Source of the DNA: Spirochaetales bacterium UBA6872
GTDB lineage: Bacteria; Spirochaetota; Spirochaetia; Sphaerochaetales; Sphaerochaetaceae
Direction of reading: 5' to 3'
Assembly (NCBI GenBank): GCA_002452215.1
Contig: DKCO01000013.1
Span: forward strand, 44,259-108,258
Length of the DNA: 64,000 bases
Each line of letters opens with the position of its first letter. Position 1 is the stretch's first letter. The notes beneath the pieces were generated by a model, which saw only the letters and a list, made by a program, of their open reading frames with translations, was not told where the DNA came from and searched no databases. Below are positions 1 to 7,791 of the stretch, one piece after another. The position numbers and the translations under genes were made by a program.

Positions 1-411
1 CCAATGAATGAACTATATATCCCAATACCAAACTCGAGGAAATTCCATGAAAAACATCCAAACTTCTTCACTAAGGATAATATTAGTTTTAACTCAAAGG
101 GTAACTTAACAATTCCAAAAGAAAAGAGGGTTTTCAATCTTGTCTTTGAGCCATCTGGAAATACAATTTCATCTTTTATCGCACAAGATTGGGGTAAAGG
201 CATAGAGTCAGATGAAAGTATGTCAAAACTAGGAGAATGGATATTGCGGGAAATATTCCAACTAAAGGAATACGAACCGTTAACAATTGAGAAATTGAAC
301 GAAGTGGAAATAAACGCAATTAGATTATATAAAACTCATAACTCTGATGATGTACACATACAATTTACATGGATCAATCCTTCGGATCCTCCTAAAGATT
401 TATGGATATAA
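1..411 (+). CDS. NgoFVII-type restriction endonuclease, C-terminal part (5' end outside window)
   Basis: The reading frame is open from the first base, so the gene probably starts upstream of the window. The visible residues (YIPIPNSRKFHEKHPNFFT near the start, then FNLVFEPSGNT, AQDWGKGIESDE and LGEWILREIFQL) resemble the B3-like DNA-binding barrel found at the C-terminus of NgoFVII-family restriction endonucleases, which follows a PLD-type nuclease domain. The nuclease domain is not visible here. A C5 cytosine methyltransferase starts about 50 nt downstream on the same strand, the expected partner in a type II restriction-modification system. The family match is from memory of the motif pattern; the alternative is a free-standing DNA-binding protein. 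Confidence 0.6.
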   Translation, partial: PMNELYIPIPNSRKFHEKHPNFFTKDNISFNSKGNLTIPKEKRVFNLVFEPSGNTISSFIAQDWGKGIESDESMSKLGEWILREIFQLKEYEPLTIEKLNEVEINAIRLYKTHNSDDVHIQFTWINPSDPPKDLWI

Positions 412-459
412 GCTCATTGTTTATTGAAAAAAATAGCGGCGTGCCGCATAATGCTAAAT

Positions 460-1593
460 ATGGAAAAGAAAGTCTATACATGTGCATCCTTTTTTGCTGG
501 CGTTGGTGGAATAGATCTTGGTTTTGAGCAAGCGGGATTCAAAACAATTTATGCAAACGAATTTGACAATTATGCAGCAGATACTTTTGAATCAAACTTC
601 AACATAAAAGTCGACAGAAGAGATATAAATATCATACAACCAGATGATATTCCAGATTTCGACATCTTGCTTGCGGGTTTCCCCTGCCAAGCCTTCTCTG
701 TTGCTGGTTATAGAAAAGGTTTTGAAGATGAAAAAGGCAGAGGCAATCTTTTCTTTCAATTAATACGTATAATACAAGGAAAGAGACAAAAACCAAGGGT
801 CGCTTTTTTTGAAAATGTAAAAAACCTTGTTGGTCACGACAATGGCAATACTTTTAAAGTTATTAAAGAAGCACTTGAAGCTCTTGGTTATCTAGTAATT
901 CCTCAAGTAATGAATGCTGATGAGTATGGAAATGTACCACAAAACAGAGAACGTATATATATAGTTGCTTTTTTGAACGAAAAAGATAAAAACCTTTTTT
1001 CCATGCCAACACCTATCCCTTTGAACAAAACAATCAGAGATATCATAGATTTTGAAAATCCAGTCTTAGACAAATACTATTACAAACAAGAAAAGTGTTG
1101 TTTTTATGACAAGCTTATTGCATCCATGCATAACCGGGAAACAATTTACCAATGGCGAAGAAAATATGTCAGAGAAAACAAATCAAATGTTGTTCCTACT
1201 CTAACAGCAAACATGGGAGAAGGAGGCCATAACGTTCCTCTCATTCTAACCAATGATAACAGAATACGAAAACTAACACCGAGAGAATGCTTTAACACAC
1301 AAGGCTACCCTTCTACTTTCAAGCTTCCAAACCAAGCTGATTCACGGTTATACAAACAAGCTGGCAATTCTGTTGTAGTTCCTGTAATAAAACGAATTGC
1401 AGACAATATTTACAAAGCCTTATTACAATCAGATGAGAATGAATCTTCTATGCTTAATTTGCAACTTTCCATAGATGAAGCCAAAGCCCTAGCAGAGCTG
1501 ATTTCTTCCTCAACAAAAACAAGTTTATATTCACATGTTTATGGACTTGTTAATCAAGCATTGTCAAAGATGGCTCAAAAACAAGAATTATAA
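460..1593 (+). CDS. DNA (cytosine-5-)-methyltransferase of a restriction-modification system
   Basis: It transfers a methyl group from S-adenosylmethionine to C5 of cytosine in DNA, protecting the host from the adjacent endonuclease. Family motifs appear in order: I (FFAGVGGIDLGFEQAGF, SAM binding), IV (GFPCQAFSVAG, catalytic Cys), VI (ENVKNLVG), VIII (QNRERIYIVAF), then a target-recognition stretch and IX/X (RKLTPRECFNTQGYP, AGNSVVVPVI). About 377 residues is normal for the family. The open frame extends back to a TTG at 424 and an ATG at 451; ATG 460 puts motif I at the usual distance from the N-terminus, but no strong ribosome-binding site decides between 451 and 460. The roughly 55 residues after motif X are Ser/Lys rich and of unknown role. 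Confidence 0.93.
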   Translation: MEKKVYTCASFFAGVGGIDLGFEQAGFKTIYANEFDNYAADTFESNFNIKVDRRDINIIQPDDIPDFDILLAGFPCQAFSVAGYRKGFEDEKGRGNLFFQLIRIIQGKRQKPRVAFFENVKNLVGHDNGNTFKVIKEALEALGYLVIPQVMNADEYGNVPQNRERIYIVAFLNEKDKNLFSMPTPIPLNKTIRDIIDFENPVLDKYYYKQEKCCFYDKLIASMHNRETIYQWRRKYVRENKSNVVPTLTANMGEGGHNVPLILTNDNRIRKLTPRECFNTQGYPSTFKLPNQADSRLYKQAGNSVVVPVIKRIADNIYKALLQSDENESSMLNLQLSIDEAKALAELISSSTKTSLYSHVYGLVNQALSKMAQKQEL

Positions 1594-1664
1594 AGACTGA
1601 AAATCAATAACCATTTCTATTAGACAATAAGAAGTCCAATTACGAATTTATTACACAAAAAGAG

Positions 1665-1709
1665 TCCAGCCGATCCTGTAAAAACCTCAAACAAGACAAT
1701 CGAGCTGGA
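1665..1709. terminator. Imperfect hairpin between methyltransferase and lipoprotein genes
   Basis: TCCAGC-CGAT (1665-1674) pairs with ATCG-A-GCTGGA (1699-1709), a 10-bp stem with one bulged base and a 24-nt loop. It lies between two convergent genes, where a terminator is expected, but there is no clear T-run on either side. Confidence 0.3.
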
Positions 1710-1761
1710 TTCAACTACATTAGATATGCTTTTTCAGGCATCCCAAGGCATTAATATCACA

Positions 1762-2688
1762 TCAAATATAACAGTCAACAATATCAATACGACTTGTATT
1801 TTTCCATATCGAAGAACTAGATTCCAGGTCACCCTTCAAAATGAGCTTCTCAATATTTCCTTCGCCAGAATATTCATATTCTATATCCGCATCATCAAGA
1901 GAGATTCTTTCCAATTCTTTGCCCTGAGCATCCTTGAAAGACAGTCCTATTGCAGTCCATCTGCCAAATGACTCACCAAAGTCGCTATTGCTAAAAGTTT
2001 CCCAGCCATTTGGAGCTAACACTTCCAAAGTATAGTCACCATCATTATCATTTATCCGCACATTACCAGAAACTGTCAATTTTCCCTCTCCTGCAGTAGC
2101 ATTATCTACATGGAAATTCTTTGAATATGAAGGGACATTATAACTATTTATAGACCACGTTATATTTATATACGAAACATTAGTATAAATATACTGGGTG
2201 CAATCTTCCACTGTATCAGAGGAAAGCATGGTTATATCATTGAAAGCATTAACTATGCCAGTTGCATTATTCGTATAAATAGTATCTTGATCAAGCTTAA
2301 ATCCATCTGAATCATAATATGCTATGACAAATTTACTATTAGAATCATTTCGCAACGCATTTAATACATCTGAATCCGCAGCCGAAATCTCAATCTTTAT
2401 ATATGTTTTATCCCGAGTGAATTTAACAGTGGCTTTCACCGTTATTTTTTCCCTTACAGTCGTAGTAGTATCAGTCAAAATAGGATCAGGAGCTACCTCA
2501 GAAATCACGGTTGGTGTTTTATTGGAAATATCCTCAATATTCTTTTTATAACCATCTTCATCAACAAGATAGCCCTCTCCTTTGAATTGATTAATCACAA
2601 TAAAACCACCGGCATTACCTACTGCCTTATAACATCCCATTAAGGATAAAGACAAACACACCAAAACAAAAGCCTTGAATATCTTCAT
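1762..2688 (-). CDS. Putative outer-surface lipoprotein of unknown function
   Basis: The 308-residue product starts with a lipoprotein signal peptide: a short basic n-region, a hydrophobic core and the lipobox LMGC with the modified Cys at residue 19. The mature part is Thr/Ser/Asp rich with alternating hydrophobic residues and no transmembrane segment, consistent with a beta-rich extracellular or periplasmic protein. I recognise no domain. The start is supported by an AGGAGG-like site (GGGAGGAAGCGT just before the ATG). The gene stands alone, convergent with the methyltransferase and downstream of the dehydrogenase gene, from which it is separated by a terminator hairpin. Confidence 0.8.
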   Translation of the reverse strand: MKIFKAFVLVCLSLSLMGCYKAVGNAGGFIVINQFKGEGYLVDEDGYKKNIEDISNKTPTVISEVAPDPILTDTTTTVREKITVKATVKFTRDKTYIKIEISAADSDVLNALRNDSNSKFVIAYYDSDGFKLDQDTIYTNNATGIVNAFNDITMLSSDTVEDCTQYIYTNVSYINITWSINSYNVPSYSKNFHVDNATAGEGKLTVSGNVRINDNDGDYTLEVLAPNGWETFSNSDFGESFGRWTAIGLSFKDAQGKELERISLDDADIEYEYSGEGNIEKLILKGDLESSSSIWKNTSRIDIVDCYI

Positions 2689-2813
2689 ACGCTTCCTCCC
2701 TAATCTATTTTCCTATGTTACTTATAGTATACGATATGACAGAAGAGTCTGAAAGTGAAAAATACAGTCTCCTAAATAATAACTATCGATCGATTACTCC
2801 ATCAAATGAAGAA

Positions 2814-2844
2814 AAGCTGCCTGTACCATTCAAACAAGCAGCTT
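2814..2844 (-). terminator. Rho-independent terminator after the dehydrogenase gene
   Basis: AAGCTGC (2814-2820) and GCAGCTT (2838-2844) form a 7-bp stem about 30 nt past the dehydrogenase stop; on the minus strand the stem is followed by TTTTCTTC. Confidence 0.6.
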
Positions 2845-2872
2845 GGATTTGCAACTTAGATTATTTCTAATC

Positions 2873-3658
2873 TTACTTTGGCTGTTTTCCAATGTAAGCA
2901 AGAATACCACCATCAACGTAAAGAACATGGCCGTTTACGAAGTTCGAAGCATCAGATGCCAAGAATACAGCTGGTCCTTGAAGATCTTCTGTCTTTCCCC
3001 ATCTATGAGCAGGTGTCTTTGCAAGGATGAACTCGTTGAATGGATTTCCTGGAACTCTAAGAGGAGCTGTCTGTGGAGTTTCGATATATCCTGGTCCAAT
3101 ACCATTGCACTGGATGTTGTATTCTCCATACTCTGATGCAATGTTTCTTGTAAGCATCTTCAAGCCACCTTTAGCAGCTGCATATGCAGAAACTGTCTCT
3201 CTTCCAAGCTCTGACATCATAGAACAGATGTTAATAATCTTTCCATGGCCTTGCTTGATCATTCCTGGGATAACAGCTTTTGAAACAATGAATGGAGCAT
3301 TAAGATCAACATCAACAACCTGTCTGAACTCTTCTGCTGTCATATCGACCATTGGAATTCTCTTGATGATTCCTGCGTTGTTTACAAGAATATCGATCTT
3401 TCCGAAGTCTGAGACAATCTGTGCAGCTGTCTCGTTAACTTGCTTTTCGTTTGTTACATCACAAACATAACCTTTGGCTTCAATTCCAGCCTCTCTATAC
3501 CCAGCAAGTCCTTTATCTACAAATTCTTGCTTGATATCATTAAATGCAATCTTTGCTCCAGCTGTAGCAAATGCCTTTGCAATAGCCATGCCAATTCCAT
3601 AGGAAGCACCTGTAACCCAAGCAACCTTTCCCTCCAAGGAAAAATCCTTCATATCCAT
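2873..3658 (-). CDS. Short-chain dehydrogenase, gluconate 5-dehydrogenase-like
   Basis: Classical SDR of 261 residues that probably interconverts gluconate (or a related sugar acid) and a keto-acid with NAD(P)H. Visible are the Rossmann glycine motif TGASYGIG near residue 16, NNAG about 80 residues later, and the catalytic Ser plus YAAAK (Tyr/Lys). The C-terminal block NGIGPGYIETPQTAPLR and the ending DGGILAYIGKQ are characteristic of gluconate 5-dehydrogenases (IdnO/Gno group) rather than of fatty-acid reductases. The open frame starts at an ATG at 3676, but that codon lies upstream of an AGGAGG site (3672-3667); ATG 3658 is 8 nt from this site and is taken as the start. It is probably co-regulated with the glycoside hydrolase gene upstream. 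Confidence 0.85.
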   Translation of the reverse strand: MDMKDFSLEGKVAWVTGASYGIGMAIAKAFATAGAKIAFNDIKQEFVDKGLAGYREAGIEAKGYVCDVTNEKQVNETAAQIVSDFGKIDILVNNAGIIKRIPMVDMTAEEFRQVVDVDLNAPFIVSKAVIPGMIKQGHGKIINICSMMSELGRETVSAYAAAKGGLKMLTRNIASEYGEYNIQCNGIGPGYIETPQTAPLRVPGNPFNEFILAKTPAHRWGKTEDLQGPAVFLASDASNFVNGHVLYVDGGILAYIGKQPK

Positions 3659-3716
3659 GATCATTACCTCCTGCATTATTTATGCATAACAACAATTATA
3701 GTATAGCTCAGAAACC

Positions 3717-3749
3717 TTTCTTGCAAGAAAAAAGTGAAACAGTGTTTCA
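3717..3749. promoter_or_regulatory. Two adjacent palindromes upstream of the dehydrogenase gene (candidate operators)
   Basis: TTTCTTGCAAGAAA (3717-3730) is a perfect 14-bp palindrome. Five bases away, TGAAACA-G-TGTTTCA (3735-3749) is a perfect 7-bp inverted repeat around one central base. Both lie in the 103-nt gap upstream of the dehydrogenase start, near a TATACTATAAT-like -10 region on the minus strand. Their size and symmetry fit operators for LacI- or GntR-type sugar regulators; the regulator is not known. Confidence 0.5.
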
Positions 3750-3761
3750 AAAAAAGAAAAA

Positions 3762-5186
3762 TCAGAGCTTATCAATCAACATAGAACACTTTCCAGACGG
3801 AATAGGAAGAACCTTTTTCTTGTCTTCATCAAGAATATGAATCGTAAAATAGTAAAGTTTCTCGCTCTCAAGCCTGATTTCCCATCCTCTTGTATTCTTA
3901 TTCGAAAGAATCGTGATGTTATTCTTCTTCAATGACAGATGTTCAATTCCCATCGCTTCAAGGTTTTGCATTGTCCAATATACAGTCTTTCTAGGAAGAG
4001 AAATATCGAGGCCAATTACATTTTCAATCATCAAATTAACAGTAACAAGACCGAGCATAGGAAGATACCACTTTCTGTTCTCAGGGCCTTCCGCTGGACA
4101 CAAAGCAGGACCCTCCGTTTGTGGCTTATAGATCTCCCACGTATCGCCCTGTTTCTCCTCTCCAAGATGCAAAGTATCGAGGATAAAATACATATGCCTG
4201 ATACAAAATTCGCGCGCCAAGACAAAAGAGTTGTAGTTGAGCAAGCCTTTAACAACCATAAACGTATTGAAAGGCACTACACCACCACAATAGCCATTTC
4301 CATTCTCATCAAAGTACTTTGAGGAAACAGGAACAGCAGGAAATGGATTATCTGTTCCAAACTCATCTGGATTTTTTAGTTCTTCAATCAAGAATGAGGC
4401 ATACTCGTCATTCGGAATCTCGGCAAGAAGAGTATAAAAAGATCCAATATGCTTGTTCTTTATTATTTGCTCATTCTCATCCAAGTCATAATAAAAGCTA
4501 GTCTCAGGGTCCCACATCATCGAGTTGATCCTGGTTTTTAATGAGAAATATATTCTCTTGTATCTGAAAGCAAGCTCTTTATCGTTGAGAATATCACCTA
4601 TATTCGACATATAAAGCGCAAATACAGCCATCATTGAGTTGTAATCGACAGTATATTGAGCACCTTCTCTTGGAAGATTCCCCATATGTGTTGCACTGTA
4701 CGGAACCTTGTACAATCCATTTTGGGCTTGGAAGTTCTCTCTCATCCATTGATAGTATTTTTCAAGAAAAGGAACAACATCCTTAAGTCTTTTCTTGTTT
4801 CCTATCTTGTGGTAAAAAATGAATTCAACATAGGAAAGAAGGGGCAGGCTTGCTCCTAACGGATTGTTATCATCAATGACAGCTTCCTTGGTTTTTATAT
4901 TATATTTTTCTGCTATTTGCCCATTCTCGGATTGCATCGAATAGAAGAAATCGACCATTGAGTATGGAGAATAGTTTTGATTGCTGTAAACCAAGTACAA
5001 GGATGACATGGATGTTTCAAACAAATCTATTACATCGCTGTTGCCATATGTGAAATATCCTTCAGGGAAAAGACTATCCTTGTCGCCTTGGTGCCAAATC
5101 TCATCAAGCCAAACCCAAGTTCGTTCATACATATCGACGAAGTCCTGATCATAAAAATGAATTTTTGGAACTAGATCTTTAACCAC
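3762..5186 (-). CDS. (alpha/alpha)6-barrel glycoside hydrolase, MGH/GH63-trehalase-like
   Basis: A 474-residue protein without signal peptide, so probably cytoplasmic. The series WDPETSFYYDLDENEQ, GNGYCGGVVPFNTFMV, GEEKQGDTWEIYKPQTEGP and RKWYLPMLGLV resembles the barrel of mannosylglycerate hydrolase-like and GH37/GH63-like glycosidases, where acidic residues in such loops act as general acid and base. The specific substrate is not evident. The frame is open back to a TTG at 5201 (TTGGAGAAAATT), but its GGAG looks like the ribosome-binding site for GTG 5186, 9-10 nt downstream, which I prefer. A sigma70-type promoter with an overlapping inverted repeat lies just upstream. With the downstream dehydrogenase it may form a small carbohydrate-use locus. 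Confidence 0.72.
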   Translation of the reverse strand: MVKDLVPKIHFYDQDFVDMYERTWVWLDEIWHQGDKDSLFPEGYFTYGNSDVIDLFETSMSSLYLVYSNQNYSPYSMVDFFYSMQSENGQIAEKYNIKTKEAVIDDNNPLGASLPLLSYVEFIFYHKIGNKKRLKDVVPFLEKYYQWMRENFQAQNGLYKVPYSATHMGNLPREGAQYTVDYNSMMAVFALYMSNIGDILNDKELAFRYKRIYFSLKTRINSMMWDPETSFYYDLDENEQIIKNKHIGSFYTLLAEIPNDEYASFLIEELKNPDEFGTDNPFPAVPVSSKYFDENGNGYCGGVVPFNTFMVVKGLLNYNSFVLAREFCIRHMYFILDTLHLGEEKQGDTWEIYKPQTEGPALCPAEGPENRKWYLPMLGLVTVNLMIENVIGLDISLPRKTVYWTMQNLEAMGIEHLSLKKNNITILSNKNTRGWEIRLESEKLYYFTIHILDEDKKKVLPIPSGKCSMLIDKL

Positions 5187-5239
5187 GTCAATTTTCTCCA
5201 ATTTTTAGTCAAAAAACAACAATTTTTGTCTCTAAATCG

Positions 5240-5276
5240 CATTGTACATATTACAATGGTTGCCTTTTGAAGTCAA
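5240..5276 (-). promoter_or_regulatory. Promoter and operator-like inverted repeat of the glycoside hydrolase gene
   Basis: On the minus strand TTGACT (5276-5271) and TAATAT (5253-5248) are separated by 17 bp, a good sigma70-type promoter. CATTGTA (5240-5246) and TACAATG (5252-5258) form a perfect 7-bp inverted repeat with a 5-nt spacer centred on the -10 box, the position expected of a repressor operator. Confidence 0.65.
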
Positions 5277-5345
5277 ATAAAATTTTATTTTATCTACTTC
5301 TTTTGCAATAAAGAAATTATAAAGACAATATATTTTTAGAACAAA

Positions 5346-6269
5346 CTATCTTATTAGGTTTATCGCACCTGGAAGAATATTGAGTTTTGCTCTTTTAAGA
5401 TTCTTGGAAAATACCTCTCCATCCAAATGAGCGGGAATATTTGCCTCTTTTGCGTCTATTTCAACTTCTGTTGCTTTCAAGTAAGTAAAATTGACCTTGT
5501 CTTTTACATGATCTCCTTTCAAAAACTTGAAAACCAGGGCTATCAGATCCACTCCCGTGAATATCTTATTGGTAAACATAACGTCAAACTTTCCATCATC
5601 AATCAAAGCACGCGGTGTCATCTTGAAAGCTGACCCCATCCTTATTCCATTCGCAACAGAAAGCTGCTGTGTCGAAAGCTTTCTTTTCTCCCCATCGATT
5701 GTCAGCTCGAGATCAAATCCTTTAGGCGGGTGTCTTAGAATAAACAAGAAAGCCATTATGTAGCTTGGCATTCCATTCAAATGTTTATATTCCATCGCTT
5801 TAAAATTCACCATAGGTTCGAATCCAAAGCCTGCACCATTGAAGAAATACATCCCATCTGGATGCCCATCACCACAGCAAAGACCAACATCAGTCTTCTT
5901 CCCATTATCTTTTAAAATCAAATCAACGGCTTTATACATATCTTTGGGTATATTGCAAACCCATGCGAAATCATTGCCTCGTCCCACAGGGATTATACCC
6001 ATCTTGACACTTGAGGAAAAACCAGAGCGCATAATCCCATTTAAAACTTCATTGACAGTTCCATCTCCACCAACCGCGACAATGACTTTATAGCCGTTTC
6101 GTGCACCATCTAAGGCTATTTTTTCAGCGTGTCCTTTTGCTCTTGTATATTCAATAACAAAAACACGATTGTGCTTCTCGAGATAAGAACCAAGCGACTT
6201 AGCTTTATCTTTGCCTCTTCCTTTGGATGCGAGAGGATTTATAACAAGCAAAATATCTTTTTCCAACAT
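5346..6269 (-). CDS. Diacylglycerol kinase family lipid kinase (YegS/DgkB type)
   Basis: Probably phosphorylates diacylglycerol or another lipid with ATP, feeding phospholipid turnover. The DAGK catalytic signature is clear: NPLASKGRG near the N-terminus, VGGDGTVNEVLNG (nucleotide-binding GGDGT) and PVGRGNDFAW, followed by the C-terminal beta-sandwich with NGIRMGSAFKMTPRALIDDGKFD. About 307 residues is typical. The frame has earlier ATGs (6281, 6314). The promoter seen here (TTGATA, 18 bp, TATATT at 6290-6285) would start transcription near 6278, downstream of ATG 6281, so ATG 6269 (MLEKDILLVINP) is preferred. It is divergent from a MATE exporter gene. Confidence 0.87.
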   Translation of the reverse strand: MLEKDILLVINPLASKGRGKDKAKSLGSYLEKHNRVFVIEYTRAKGHAEKIALDGARNGYKVIVAVGGDGTVNEVLNGIMRSGFSSSVKMGIIPVGRGNDFAWVCNIPKDMYKAVDLILKDNGKKTDVGLCCGDGHPDGMYFFNGAGFGFEPMVNFKAMEYKHLNGMPSYIMAFLFILRHPPKGFDLELTIDGEKRKLSTQQLSVANGIRMGSAFKMTPRALIDDGKFDVMFTNKIFTGVDLIALVFKFLKGDHVKDKVNFTYLKATEVEIDAKEANIPAHLDGEVFSKNLKRAKLNILPGAINLIR

Positions 6270-6284
6270 CTTAAAACCCATTTC

Positions 6285-6314
6285 AATATAAGGGGAAAAA
6301 CTGAAAACTATCAA
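6285..6314 (-). promoter_or_regulatory. Promoter of the lipid kinase gene
   Basis: TTGATA (6314-6309) and TATATT (6290-6285) on the minus strand, spacing 18 bp. The predicted transcription start is about 9 nt before ATG 6269. Confidence 0.5.
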
Positions 6315-6330
6315 GGATTATTTGCCTATC

Positions 6331-6359
6331 TTGAACAAAAACAGACTCTCATCTATCCT
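6331..6359 (+). promoter_or_regulatory. Promoter of the first MATE gene, leaderless layout
   Basis: TTGAAC (6331-6336), 17 bp, TATCCT (6354-6359). GTG 6367 begins 7 nt after the -10 box, at the expected transcription start. Confidence 0.45.
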
Positions 6360-6366
6360 GATGCAA

Positions 6367-7722
6367 GTGAAAAACGATACCAAAATCCTAACAAAGAGAC
6401 TTTTTGCTATAGCTCTTCCAATAATGCTTCAAAATCTTCTATCCTCATCACTTTCCTTTTTGGACACATTGATGATAGGACAACTTGGCCATGAGCAAAT
6501 CGCCGCAGTTGGCATTGCAAACCAAGTCTATTTCCTGATATCGCTATTTTTCTTTGGAGTCGCATCAGGCACTTCTATATTCCTTTCCCAATATTATGGA
6601 TCAAAAGAATATGAGAAAATGAAGAGAACTATGTCGTTTGCAACAACATGTTGCGTCATAGGAGCTATCCTTATGTCCCTTTTCTCGTATTTCTATCCAG
6701 ATACGATAATCCACTTCTTCTCGACAGATCCACCCGTTGTTGAAGCTGGAAGAATCTATATGAGGATTGTTGCCCCATCATATGTATTTGCTGCTATATC
6801 AGCAACACTTTCGATTGGATTCAGATCGATCAATAAAGCAAATACTCCTCTTTTAATCTCTCTTGTATCTCTATCGATGAACGCAATTGGAAACTGGCTG
6901 TTGATATTTGGGATAGGTCCCTTTCCTATGCTAGGAGTTGCTGGAGGAGCGCTATCAACAACAATTGCACGCTTTGTCGAGATGTGCATTTTGATTGCAC
7001 TCATATGGAAGAAAAACGGAGAAGTGTTTGCTTTCAAAGGGAAAAATGATTTCCTTTGGGACAAAGGCTTTCTCCTCATGTATACAAAGACATCTCTTCC
7101 TGTATTGATAAACGAAGTGCTTTGGGCACTGGGAATGACACTATACAAAGTTGCATTTTCGAAGCTAGGCACAGAAGCACTAGCTACAGTGAACATAACA
7201 GAGTCTATTGCCAACTTCTTCTTCATAGCAATGCTTGGAATCGGAAATGGAACGACTATCTTGCTTGGCAATGTCCTAGGTGCAGGAGAAAGAGAAAAAG
7301 CTATCCGATGGTCAGAGAAGATACTCTTTATTTCAGTAATCACTGGAACATTGATGGGAGTTCTGGAGTTTGTTATGGCACCAGTATTTGCATCTTGGTT
7401 TAATGTGGGAACAGCTGTCGCGACATCCGCTGTGCTTTCATTGCGAATGCAAGCTTTGACTCAACCGATAAAATCAATGAATATGTCTAATATCGTTGGA
7501 ATACTTAGAGCTGGTGGCGACACTCGCTATGCTCTATTCTCAGAATTATTCGGCGTATATGCTGTTGGTGTCCCTTGCTCATTTCTTGGTGCAATCGTAT
7601 TCAAGCTTCCTTTATACTTGATCTATCTTTTGCTCTCATTAGAGGAAATTGCAAAGTTCGTACTAGGAATATTCAGAGTCAGAAGCAAGAAGTGGGCAAA
7701 TATTCTTACAGACAAGAAATGA
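6367..7722 (+). CDS. MATE-family multidrug/sodium antiporter
   Basis: A polytopic inner-membrane exporter of about 451 residues with roughly twelve hydrophobic segments in two repeats, the size and architecture of MATE efflux proteins, which expel cationic drugs or metabolites using a Na+ or H+ gradient. Typical features are LPIMLQNLLSSSLSFLDTLMIGQLG at the first helix and NKANTPLLISLVSLSMNAIGNW in the N-half. The frame is open back to a TTG at 6322 with an ATG at 6361, but a TTGAAC/TATCCT promoter would begin transcription at GTG 6367, giving MKNDTKILTKRLFAIALP, a usual MATE beginning; the start is therefore uncertain by up to 15 codons. Two more MATE genes occur in this window. Confidence 0.85.
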   Translation: MKNDTKILTKRLFAIALPIMLQNLLSSSLSFLDTLMIGQLGHEQIAAVGIANQVYFLISLFFFGVASGTSIFLSQYYGSKEYEKMKRTMSFATTCCVIGAILMSLFSYFYPDTIIHFFSTDPPVVEAGRIYMRIVAPSYVFAAISATLSIGFRSINKANTPLLISLVSLSMNAIGNWLLIFGIGPFPMLGVAGGALSTTIARFVEMCILIALIWKKNGEVFAFKGKNDFLWDKGFLLMYTKTSLPVLINEVLWALGMTLYKVAFSKLGTEALATVNITESIANFFFIAMLGIGNGTTILLGNVLGAGEREKAIRWSEKILFISVITGTLMGVLEFVMAPVFASWFNVGTAVATSAVLSLRMQALTQPIKSMNMSNIVGILRAGGDTRYALFSELFGVYAVGVPCSFLGAIVFKLPLYLIYLLLSLEEIAKFVLGIFRVRSKKWANILTDKK

Positions 7723-7749
7723 TTTCAAATCCACTCATATAGTTTCATT

Positions 7750-7781
7750 AAAAAAGAATGCTACCCGCTAAGGTAGCATTC
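7750..7781 (-). terminator. Terminator after htpG (possibly bidirectional)
   Basis: GAATGCTACC (7756-7765) pairs perfectly with GGTAGCATTC (7772-7781) over 10 bp with a 6-nt loop. On the minus strand it is followed by TTTTTTAAT, a strong terminator for htpG. The plus-strand tail (CTCTCTTCTC) is weaker but may also stop the MATE transcript. Confidence 0.85.
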
Positions 7782-7791
7782 TCTCTTCTCA

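Noticed and set aside
6756..7343. 195-codon minus-strand open frame inside the first MATE gene
   Set aside because: It lies wholly antisense to a clear membrane transporter gene and shows no protein motif.
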